DNA from: Hymenolepis diminuta
Lineage: Eukaryota > Platyhelminthes > Cestoda > Cyclophyllidea > Hymenolepididae
DNA length: 64,000 nt
Assembly (NCBI GenBank): GCA_900708905.1
Contig: CAADRB010000066.1
Coordinates: forward strand, 137,550 to 201,549
Direction: 5' to 3'
Shown here piece after piece: positions 25,411 through 36,700 of this stretch. The position numbers were made by a program, and so were the translations under genes. How positions within the stretch are numbered: position 1 is the stretch's first letter; every line of letters begins with the position of its first letter. The notes below the pieces were generated by a model, which did not search any database, was not told the origin of the DNA, and was given only the letters and a program-made list of their open reading frames with translations.

Positions 25411-27859
25411 AGACCGTAACTGATCGGCGTGCGTTACTGTTGTGTGGAAAACAAAGATAGCTTTGTGAGTCACTTGAGTAAGGACACGCGAGAACATGAG
25501 TGCAGATGTACCTTTTAGGTGAGATGAGGCGGTTATAGTAAGGGGGTAATCGATGGGAGCGTTTAGACATGGCAGACAGGGTTATGCGTCATAGGGACAT
25601 AAAAGCTTCGTGGACGAAAAAGCGACGTTTTGTCATAGGGAATGTGAATAAAAAGTAATTCTGGAAATGCAGAGAGTTATCCTTCAAAGTTATTAAATAT
25701 TATACTTAGGGAAAAAGCTCAAAATTTATGAGGACCTTCTTGCAAAAATACTACTAGCCATTTCGAAAACTTAGATTTCATGTAATTTGAACTAGTGTAG
25801 CTTCTGTACTAACCTGTCTTAAAATATGGTCATTATATAGAAGTAATTAGTCACATTTTTTGAAGATATATCCTCATAATACTCCATTCTTATCATTTTA
25901 CCAAGACATAATTTAAGTTCTTTGTATTAACACACGAGCAGCAACCCAGCAATGCCAATACCGGAAATCCATCAAACAAGTGCACCTATTTTTAATAATT
26001 CAATTTGACTGACGCTGCCAGTGAGTTAATTTACAACCTCTGCAAAGAGGGAATTTTTTGAGACTCGACGTTATTACTTAAAATGCCAATTGTACCACGA
26101 AAGCTACATAAATTGGATCAGAGTTACATTGATTGAAAATACATAAACTGACCCTTAAAATACTAGTTGCGATATGAAAAATTCATAGGGGCACACATAT
26201 GTTCAAATATTCTGTGATGCAATCGAATGTGAGCAATGCACGCGGTATGAACGAACTAATTAAATCGGCTGCGGTGTCCCTATACGCGCTTTACGAAGTG
26301 GCTCACCTTTCTCTCAATACCGAACGTGTTCTATTCTTTCCCTTTCGTTGACTTTTGTGCGATGTTACCTCTTAAATAATTTAGCGTGATTGGCATAAGC
26401 AAAAAAATAAACTAAAAGACACATGCCAGTTTTCCTCTATAAAAACTACTTCAAGAAGTCCAAATGAATGTAATATACCTAAAAAACACGGAAGTAATAA
26501 TTCATCTTCTTTAAGTAAGATAATTTTGTGTGAAAGAGAATGAAAAAAAGGTTTTATTAGCGGGGGATGAAATTCTTCGTGACATAATAAAAAAATAATA
26601 ATGAAGAACACAGTGAAGGACGGGTACAGAAAGGTGATGAAGTATATAAGCGAGGTTCACGAAGACATTGAGTCTATGTTTTGTCTCAGAATAAGTGGTT
26701 CGCATCCCACAGGTGGTTACCAAGTCTGCCTCAACCTTGAGCAGTGTGCGAGTGCATTCTGCTTTTAACATATTTAATGTTGGCTGAACTAAACTGCTAC
26801 AAATTACCAAGCACGTTACAATTGTGGAATTGTAAGTAAAATACAAAAAAATCAATTCGACGTGCGTACAAATGGACCAGAAAGAAGCTAGCATACCGAG
26901 ATATACTCAATCACAGTGCCATGGTGATTTAACCCTCTCCTCACTCTTATACCCTTGGTTACCGCCTTATCTCTTAGTCTAACTCGCAATCTTTCTTTCT
27001 CTTTTAGACCTTATTGCCCTTTCCTTCTATCTTGCATTGTATTTTAGATGACTAATAATAATTATTTATTTCGACAAAGATTCTTACACAGACTATTAGA
27101 GGTATAATTCAACCAGCAAATTTTAAGGGGATCGAGTATAGCATTATAATAATAGGAGATCAAGGAATAAATGGAGAACCACAAAAATCCACTGAAAAAA
27201 TGCATTTTACTAAATGTACCTATTACAACAAGTAAATAAAATTACTATGATCCATGGGAAAGTAAAAAATTTACAATTTTTAATTTTGTAGAGCATCTAA
27301 ACAAGGGAGGGATAGAAGTGATTAAAGCAATGTCGGAGTTTTTGAGTTAGGTAAATAATAAAAGCCTTATCGAATCTGGACTCTGAAATTGTCAGGTGGT
27401 CTGTATTTTAATTTAATTTCAAAATTTTTTGATTTTTCCTTATCATCTCTGTAACTAACATTCCGGGTGGCGTTTTCTATTGATTTCATAATTGTCCTGC
27501 TTTCACATACCTATTGTAACAGCCATTCACCGGGCAAAAAACCTATCAGTTTATGGAATATCTGCGTTTCGGTGAAGGTTTGTTCTCCAGTGTCTTCTCA
27601 TCTCACATGGGCTTTCAAAGAGTTGGTGATACTGAGTGTCCATGCAGACCATTTATTTGTAGTTCGTGTTTAAGTAATCGCGGGGTTGATTTCTTATTAG
27701 GATTCTGCATCCAAATTGCATCGTTTTTCTCACCGAACACTTGCTTCACATCTACATTGAGCTGCCAAATTGCGATAAGTGGAAATTCAATAAAAGTTTG
27801 GCGACTGTATCACAGTTTTGTGCAGGCTTGCCCAGAGGTTAAGACAGCGAGGTTTCTCA

Positions 27860-28430
27860 GTGGAACTTTTGGGCCAGCACTTTAACATTCGTTTGCCTTC
27901 TGTACAGACCCAGCAAAATCTGTCGAGCTGCGTTCTGAACGGCCTTCACTTTGATACCATTCACTTTGCAGTAAACAATAATCGGTAAATCGTAAAGAAG
28001 AACGAGTGCTAGTGGAGGCTTTGCTCGAGTTTTGATCGAAAGTATTTTTGATCTTAGAACTGGCCTGAGCATCAGTAAGCATCTTCTGGCTTCATAATAT
28101 TAAGTCTTAGAGCATCATCAGCAGAGCCATAATCGTTTATGGGAGAGTCAAGATACGTATAGGACTTACTCGATAAATCCTATTTTCACTTAACTGAAGA
28201 TATGGCTATTCTAGATCTGAACCCACGTACATCCAGACTGCTTTTTTTATTCTCCTTTTACATGGCATATTTGTCTAGTATTAATTTCCATCTCCTTAGA
28301 AGTTTTTCAGCATACTCTCTCGAATTGGTATTAAGACATAAGCCATCTGTATATTCTAAATGTCCCAATGACTACTCGCATCCTACAGAACTCGAAAGTC
28401 TGACTTTCAGTTCCTCGCAGGTTGCGTAGA
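27860..28430 (-). pseudogene. decayed non-LTR retrotransposon (LINE) reverse transcriptase C-terminal region
   Basis: Minus-strand pieces in more than one frame resemble the stretch after the RT catalytic region in RTE/CR1-type LINEs. A YLGS-like YLDSPINDYGS comes first, then a segment like 'RI.KA' (RLNIMKPEDA). Across a stop follow LRPVLRSKILSIKT, a hydrophobic ALVLLYDLPI where LINEs have LLYG.E, and AVQNAARQILLG where they have the LRRIL motif. Frameshifts and stops show it is dead. The assignment rests on motif order only; no YxDD box was found in the remnant. Confidence 0.45.
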
Positions 28431-31094
28431 CTTACTCTAATATAAGTTGAAATACTATTAAATAGCATATGACCCTCTTTAGAACCTTGTCTCTCCATAG
28501 AAAACACCTTACTTACTTGGCCTTTGGGATATCTAGGAGTTGACTAACTATATGGCATGGGAACATCAATTCACACAGTCTTGATAAAGTCGTAGGGCTG
28601 AATTAAGGCCTCCCACAAGTAAACAGATACAAATGTGTTCCAAAATGCCGACTGATAACTTCCTGAATTACTGTTCCTATGCCAAGAACCACCCGTTCTG
28701 TAGACATTAATTTACGAAGTTCATGCTGTGTATTTGACAATTGCTCACTTATATATAAAAAATAGATATAATTGAAGTTCCGGATGAGATATCAATTTTT
28801 CAGTGCTATAATGATGCCATAAAAAAGCAGATATTGTACTTTTCGCCAGGGATTCCCATTTGAACTACCCAAAGACGTCCAAATAAGAACTGTTTTTAGA
28901 AAATTAATTTCAACATTTATAAATGGGCCAGTTAATAAACGATAGCGAATAGGCGAAAACCGTTATATATTAGAATATCAACAGAAGTGGGAAGGAGCAA
29001 TGTATAGAGAGACAGATATCCTCCACATTTTGTGGTCACCTGAGGACCAGACATCTAGTTGCATAACTGCAAAATTTACTGAGTCTACAACTCCATTTAA
29101 AGAGAAAAGCTGATGCACCACTACTTGTTAATAAGGTCTGAACTTGATAAATTTCCTCCTTTAGTCATAACATATGAAACTTGCGTCTCAAAAATCCCCA
29201 GAGCTTCATGCCATTGATTTGAATTATTACTTGGAGGCCTGACCATTCTAGTCTATGAAAGAATTTAAAGTTGCCGTTATAAAAGGAATCAAATTTTGTT
29301 TACTACCGTTGCATTGCATAAAATCTGATCTTTGCACTTTAACAGGATGTACGATTTATCCGATTAAATGTCTCTATCGTATTTAACGATACCACTAAAT
29401 AATTCGGTGTTATTAACATTAATAAAAGGATTATACAGTCCGATAGGGCTGAAAATATTATTGTCTAAGGCGCAGTTTTTATCAGTTAAAATAGCTTTCG
29501 GAAATTTAAATGTGTACAGAAAGCTATATGTGAATTAATGAAAAAATGGACCGGTAAAATAGATTAAGAAAGGACCAAGAAATTGTCCCGATATCATTTC
29601 TAAAATCTAATATCTGAATAAACATCCCAATAATAACAGTCCGAGGAAATAAGCCTATGCTTACAATTGAAACAGATGTGAAAACGTTACATCTTCAAGA
29701 CAACTAATAAACTTAAAGACTAGTACTTATATTGAAAGTCCTTTCATATGATGGACTGTTGAAGACCAGATATTTGTTTATTACTCTTAGACTAGTGATC
29801 GAAAAGGAGTTCACAAACTTCTTATTAGTGATGACAAAAAAATGTATGTCGGGGGCACGCGTGAGATGTAAAAAATACTCCTTAATGTTATTTCACACTT
29901 GTCAAGGTTCGATTGATTCTTTGATGCTAACAAAGTGATGTAAAAATTTACTTCTTGTAAGGAGGGTATGTGACAGCAAGCTATCAAAGTAACTTTACAG
30001 TTCTTGAGGATTATCATCCTTCTAACTTCCTACGATCTTCATTACACAAAAAGATGAAGATAAGAGAGATTGCTGGTTGAAGATGCAGTGGCGTGATGTG
30101 TTGGTCTACAGAGTGCGCATTTATCTTTTGGAATTAAAAATAGATAAATCGGCCTAGACGACTGCTAAAGTTCGATCAGAGCGTGAACAACATCGAGTTT
30201 TCTGTATTTGATGTAAGCTGATCAAGTTCGGGTCCTTTAACCGCAGGTCATAGATGACGCATCGAGCCCCCGGTGACGAAATGAATCGTAAGGTCAGGCT
30301 AACTCACAGTAGGAAAATTTATAAGGAAATTGAACGTGAAATAATCTAGGAAGTATTGATGGAAATTTGAATCCGCGAAAGTTGCGAAGAACGCGGTCAC
30401 AACAAACTTATTATAAAAATCTACAATTTAAACATTCATGCACGTGCCAAGATGTCGGTACACAACGACATTCGTAAAGCAGATTTTCAAATGCCAAGGT
30501 AGTGATAGATTATTACGGAACGATGTAAAGACCCCTAAGAAATGACATGCAAAATACAAGACCACAGAGTACATAATGGAACCCCAAGAGATTTGAGAAA
30601 CTGCGGGTGAGACTAAGAATGTCTCGAACTACCTAAAATAAATCTTAATTTACTTTTTCTGTTTCTCCTAAAAAGCTAACTATTGATTAAGTGATACTCT
30701 GCAACCCCTGTATCCCACCAATTGTAATCATCAGAATAATTAAGTAATCATTGACATCCAGAATGAGAAAGCGAACTCTCAATGCTATACTATCTCTTTG
30801 AATAATCGCACATGAATCGATCTACCGCTAAGTCCCTTTAAACCCGTCCCCACACCCTGCAATAAGAACAATACACTTTTAGAATATTAATTCGGCACAT
30901 ATAAATCGGCCAGTTAAAGGAAGTGCTAGAAATGAAATAGAATGGGAGAGATAAGTTACATAAAGTACATCAATAGAGAGATGGAAAGGGTGAGCGACAT
31001 TCAAGGAATTATTCGTGAATTAATAGGAAGGAGACAAACAGAAGAAGAGGCTGAAGGACACAAATACACTGATTGACCGATCCCTTGCATAAGC

Positions 31095-33273
31095 CTAATT
31101 GAAGACCAAGGAAGCGGCAGCATAGCTCACCGAAGAATCTCGTGCACTACGACACTTACTTGATTGAGCATACTGCACAAATTTGAGGCTAGGATTCAAG
31201 TGGCTGTCGCTTTTTTGCAGAGCCTTTATTGCTTGAAGGAGCACTCCAATTGGATGACGTCCACAAATTGTGTTGCCATATTCGCGCAGGTAATCGTTGA
31301 AACCTCTGGTGTCCAAACTCTCAATCAAGGTCATACCCTAAAAGAGAGAAGATTAAACATATCAAACATATTCTAATTATCCAGATCAACTAGTTAACGA
31401 AGACCTCTTTAATTGGTAAACACCGTTTACTAACGCTGGATTTTCTTCCGCCGTTAATTTTGGACTCTGGCTGAGCTTCATAGAGCTCGACTATCAGTCC
31501 ATGACGTTGTTGTAAACTGACTTCCAAAACACAGCCTTTTACTTAATTTACTTAACATATTCATTTATCTCCCGTTTCATACATTTGGAGTGGCGCTTTA
31601 ATGGCCGCACCCGAATTCATGGTTAGCAGCTTAATATCACTTTCCGCGGCATTTACTTAAAAATAACACGGATAAATATATTACACGAGATCAAGTATCT
31701 CAATTAAAAGATCTATACTATAAAGCATGAGATTACGCAGTTCTCACCTTATGATCGAGGTCTCTAATTGATTCCCATATTTCACCGGCACTTTTATCAT
31801 AGTATGTGTAGCTGAAACGACTACCTACAATAAACCGACGAAAACGGTTCATTAAATTTCCATGCACAGTAATAAACAAAGTGTATGAAAAAAAATATCT
31901 TACCCCAATGACAGAAATCGGATGAAATAACAAAGAGGTTTGAAGGATCAGCGAGATAAGGCGCCATCAATTCACCGAAGGCCTGTTCGGTTGAGAAAGA
32001 CAAACTGCCCACTACAATGGGGACAACGGTAAAGTCGTCGGCATATCTGAAAATAGAAAGTGGAAGCATCAGAGTAGGATATATGTGAAGTTTAGTTTTA
32101 GAGACCCACATATCACCGTACCACCATAGTAATGTGTTTGATAATAAGTCGTACACCTCTGAAACACTACGAGATGGCAAATTTTAGAACCGCGACCTCA
32201 CAGAGAAGACATGCGATTAACGTGCTCAAAGGCCAAACTCCAACAAAAAAAACTTCACTGTGAAATATCTCCGGTTCTCTCAAGATAAGCATCGTTCGAA
32301 TTGTTTGATGTCGATAAGTACAGTACAGAAGCTGCATACATAAGGTCAAGGCAAAAAAAATGAAATTTTTCGTGAAATCACAGATAAAAAAATTCGGTAT
32401 CGGTTGCACATTGTCAAGATATGAAATACAATTTCTGAGTTATTTATGCAATGCTGTCAACTGCGTGTATTTGTTTACAGGTAAGAAACCATTATATTGG
32501 AGGCCCAAAGAACTTTAAAGACCTAAAATACTCCACTATCGAATGCAACAATTACTGATAAAGAAAGATGAGCGCTTAAGCACTCACAATATCGAATAGT
32601 AAACAATGAATTAAGAATAAAACCAAGATCCAACAGATCAAATTCCTTGTGCAAACAGGAAAACCAAAATAATAAGATTAAAAAGTAGCAAATGCTTGAA
32701 CTTACGATTCCATGATCTTTGCAAGATATGGATACTGCATTTCAAGTGAATGTTCATCTTCATCACGTCTGACATCGAAATTCATAAACATTTTTGAGGC
32801 CAACAATTCCTTCCGAACTGAATAAATCAAGTAAAAATTATCAAAAATTGCATTAAATTTACCATCAGCGTCAATATGCATATTGTAAAAAGGTGTTTCG
32901 AAAACATCTGCAACCGAGATTGCACAATTATCCAAGTAGAAATTATGAGAAGGACCCAGGATGAAAATCCGTTTCCTAAATTTTGTAAATAATAAGTAAG
33001 AACACAGACTTACACTAGAGCAGGATTTATTTGCTTGTAAGCGTAGGAAGCACACTCTCCAGAATAAAAATAACCAGCATGACTAAAAATTAATTTATAA
33101 ATATGCATACGGAGTTATGATTGCTCTTGCGGGACCCTGAGTATAAGAAGCCTTTGAAAGCCATCCAGAAAGTTGCTGTTCCAATTCATCCCCTAAAAAC
33201 GTAATTCAAGAAAGCCAAACTAACTATTGCCGGAATACCAGCTGTTCTTATGACTTGCCCTTCTAACAGACAT
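31095..33273 (-). CDS. MEMO1: MEMO1-like protein (Mediator of ErbB2-driven cell motility), 8 exons, complete
   Basis: MEMO family protein related to class III extradiol dioxygenases; in animals linked to ErbB2 signalling, cytoskeleton/microtubule control and copper redox. Exons (minus): 33225-33273, 33111-33192, 33014-33082, 32863-32975, 32706-32817, 31904-32046, 31748-31824, 31095-31337. Phases sum to 296 codons (295 aa; human 297). The metal/active-site residues of the family are present: H45 in TPHAGY, H77 in LGPSHNF, D185 and H188 in SSDFCHWG, C240 in [10 protein letters not shown]. The C-terminus keeps [10 protein letters not shown]. Introns are 32, 28, 38, 45, 659, 79 and 410 nt. The 45-nt intron (32818-32862) is a multiple of three without stops, so a naive ORF reads through it; the human length match shows it is spliced. 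Head to head with VANGL. Confidence 0.96.
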
Positions 33274-33732
33274 CTTAAATATCCCTAACTGAAAGAATAA
33301 CAATTAAACGATAACGAGGCGCTAAATAAATGAGTTACTTAAAGCAAAATGCAAGCATATATTCTATTTTTTTATATTTGGCCAGACTTCTAAATATACT
33401 CGTTTCGGTTAATTCATTTTAAAACATCACAATACATTGAAGATAATATTTTTAAAATAATTTAAAACAGAGTTTATCATTGATGATAAATAAATAAGAT
33501 AAATTTGATAAATTACTTGCGCCTTTGAATATTAATCGGCATTTATCTTGTTCTAATGTGTCAAATTATTGATTTTACCGTATTGGCAGAATTTTGGTGG
33601 GAGTCTTTTTTACATTTTCTAATGGCGTAGGGATTTTAATCGTTTGAAATATATTCGCAGTTGTTTTATGTTTATAGAAAATAATTTATTCGAAGCCCTT
33701 GAATTGATTTTGTGTGCCAGTAGTATTCCTTA
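33274..33732. promoter_or_regulatory. candidate bidirectional promoter between MEMO1 and VANGL
   Basis: 459 bp separate the two start codons, which face outwards. The interval is very AT-rich with A/T runs and no open frame of note. Whether both genes initiate here, or have 5' exons elsewhere (flatworm mRNAs can be trans-spliced), cannot be seen. Confidence 0.45.
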
Positions 33733-36700
33733 ATGGATCAGGACAGTGTTATTAGTAATCGTAGCGATAAGAGCGGTGCCAACCAACAACAGCAGCAATC
33801 CGTCATGCAGAACTTTCCAGTTCAAAATCCTGACCCTAGGCAACAAATAAACTTCACCCAGCACATGCCTCCTCCTTGCACTTATCCAAGCGATATCCAG
33901 CGCAACCACACGGAAATGCAAAATCGTGTAATGTCCATGGGTTCGGCTCCACCTATGTATCCTCCCCAGGGCTCAGCCGTTTCCCAACATCCTGGATATA
34001 ATCCCAATTGGAATGCTCCTCCCCAACCCGCAAATCCTCCTTTTCTTCCCTACAACTCCCCATCTATGTTTTCTCCCCAACAATGCATGAATATGATGGG
34101 CTGGTCAGGTCCTTCTCCTATGCCTGGTTGTCAGCAACCGGGTGCTTTCCCGATGCAGCCTCTAGCTCCCTCCTCAAATCAGTCCTATCCTCAAAGCCAA
34201 TCCAATCAACCTCTTCTTCCTATGGATGGTAGTGGTGTTGTCGCCACAAAGATGTCCCATACCCATACTCCAGCCTCAAGTAATCGAGGTGGCAATCAAC
34301 AAATGGATCAGTATGGACATGATGAGAACGCCTGGGTTGAGAATGCCACCGCTGTAACCGGTGCAACTAGTGAGACAGGTCTCAGTGCAGATAATATGTC
34401 CCGATTTGGAGCTAGATATGGCCTCCTAGCATCCTTGGGAATTAATAATAGTCCCAACTCTTGTGTTGGTGGAGCGGCAGCCGCTTTAATTAGGACTGAA
34501 ATCGATGATTTTCCTAGCCACACCTGTTCTAGGCTTTTTGGATTTCTGATATATTTTGGTCTTGGCTTTTGTTCCATCTGTTCTCCGGTTCTAATGGTGA
34601 TTTTCCCCTATTTGCCCTACGCGGGCTGGAGTACAGATAAATGTGATCATACTTGTGAGGGACATTTAATCGGAATGGCCGTAAAATTGGCTCTCTTAGC
34701 TCTTGGAACCTGGATTCTTACTGCACCGCATTGTCCGATTTTTAGTGGGGCCAGAAAAGTTTATCCACGGGTCCGGTTATGGAGAAGCCTCTTTCTCTGC
34801 CTCATATTCGTCATTCTGTTTGCCTTTTGGCTCTTCTATAGTGTGCGGATATTGCAGCCAAGGAGAAGAGATTATGGATCAATTGTACTCTTTTCTAATA
34901 GTTTGTCGGACGCTCTTTTGTTTCTGAATTTTTCGGGGATTGCTTTATTGGAATTCCAGAGGATGAGATCACAGTTCGCGGTTCATGTTGTTAGATCTCC
35001 GGATGGAGCGTCGAAGACTTATCGACTTGGAGATATGTCGCTGCAGAAGGCGGCCCTAGAAATTCTGCAGATGTATATGGTTGACTTTACGGTAAGCTCT
35101 TATTTTGAATTTCGATTCTGATTGAGAATGGTTTAGAGTTGGTTTGAAACGATTAGCCAACATTTATTTGAAATTTTATTTACATAATTAATTAAAGTGG
35201 GAAAATTTTAGTGACTATTACATAAAATTGCGGTGAATATTTTTTTCATATTCGGAATTGAAAATCGATGCTGAAAATACCTATATTTTTTGTTTTAATT
35301 GACATGCTTTCATGTAATTCCAACTAGATTCTTCGTATTTCGGGAGTTTAATTGAATATCTACTGAATTATAAAGTTAATTTTGAAATTGCCATTGATGG
35401 AATATAAATTGAAGACTAAATCCTCTTATTTTGTAATGTATGTAATTTCAATAACAGTTTAATGTATAATGTCAGATTAATTGGATTTCTGATTAATTTC
35501 CTGTTCGATTTTATGAATATTTTCCAATCTACTCAACTTTTAGTCTGATTTCTTAGTTTCCGACCAATAGAGGACTCTGCTAGACGATATTTGGTGGACT
35601 GCTTAGGAGGATTACCCAGCTGTAGCAAAAAGTTTTATTGGTGTAGCATCCACCGCAGCCCATAGGTTATAGAAAATTAGTTGTTATCACAGGGTTCCAG
35701 TTATTTTTCGCCTTTTTCCAAATGATATAAAATGAAAATCTTCGTTGTCACTTTTTTCCCCAATTTGAACTTAAAAGTTTTCCGTTGAATACCAAACTGC
35801 TTACACATGCAGTAAACTGTGTTAGGCAGTAAATTATAATCGCATTCTGTTGTTTATATGTGGCATGAACGACTTAAATGATTAATTGCGACTTACAAAC
35901 CAAATAGTTTAGAATGAACTACTATAAATGTTCAGAAATTTATTCAATGCTGATTGACGATTTGAAGTGGAAACATTTACATAAATGACTTTCGGAACTA
36001 AATATTTCTAGTCAAAACCGAAAATTCGCCTAATCGTAAAAGAGGACAATCATACAATTTCCCTTTTTTTAATGTAAGGAAATTGGGGAATTATGCATCG
36101 TTTGTCCAAATTCATATTCATAGTACTATTTTAAAATAATTGGACGCATTATTATTATTCAACAGATCTGGAAATTTTTTGCAGCTCTAGTTTTGTAAAT
36201 TCCTTTTGTTTAAAATTTTCACACTATTTTCCTAGATTTATTAAATTATTACGTCCATTTTTAAATTTGAGTGAAGCTATTTCCTGAGATCTAGCCGTCT
36301 TTTAAAATGTTCTGTATTTCCTTTCGTCCTGAAGCAAGTTTTCTGTGAAGGGATATCGATTTAATCAGCAGCTACCAGTACGAACCCTATCTGTTCAATA
36401 AAATTAAATAATGTCAGTGAAGTAAGATGTTTGATACTCTGACTTGATTCTCAATTTCTTTTCGATCCTCTTCCCTTTATCCCTTATTGGAATATTTACT
36501 GGTTCTTAATTTCAGTTACTTCACCACCATGTAAATAGTAAAATTTCTATCTTCTTGCGGGTCGTAGTAAACATATGATATGAAAGAAAAAATTCTACAA
36601 TTCGGAAAGAAAAGCTCCCTCATTAATCAATGTTAAGCATATTCCTCTTCTAGGTCTGCTTTAATAATGCGGTAGACCATTCCAAAATACCGGGTTATTA

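Larger units (their letters stand above)
23982..31094. other. 7-kb gene-poor interval between SYF1 and MEMO1
   Basis: No intact gene was recognised. It contains repeats A3 and E2, a purine-rich tract, and a decayed LINE tail (entries below). It should also hold the SYF1 promoter just right of 23981. From 28431 to 31094 I see only AT-rich, stop-dense sequence; a less AT-rich patch at about 30060-30310 has no coding frame or known structure. Confidence 0.4.

Noticed and set aside
25252..25570. Minus-strand Ser/Leu/Pro-rich frames
   Set aside because: They are translations of the GA-rich tract and repeat E2.
26600..26769. 56-codon plus-strand frame starting MKNTVKDGYRK
   Set aside because: Ordinary composition but no recognisable motif, no supporting splice signals, and an antisense frame that is open too; chance cannot be excluded.
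30060..30310. Possible tRNA or pol III gene (AGTTCGGGTCC resembles a B box)
   Set aside because: The nearest A-box-like sequence is about 140 bp upstream, far beyond normal spacing, and no cloverleaf can be drawn.
32702..33055. MEMO1 exon read as one long frame with a 15-residue insertion
   Set aside because: The insert has GT-AG ends and its removal restores the exact family length, so it is treated as an intron.
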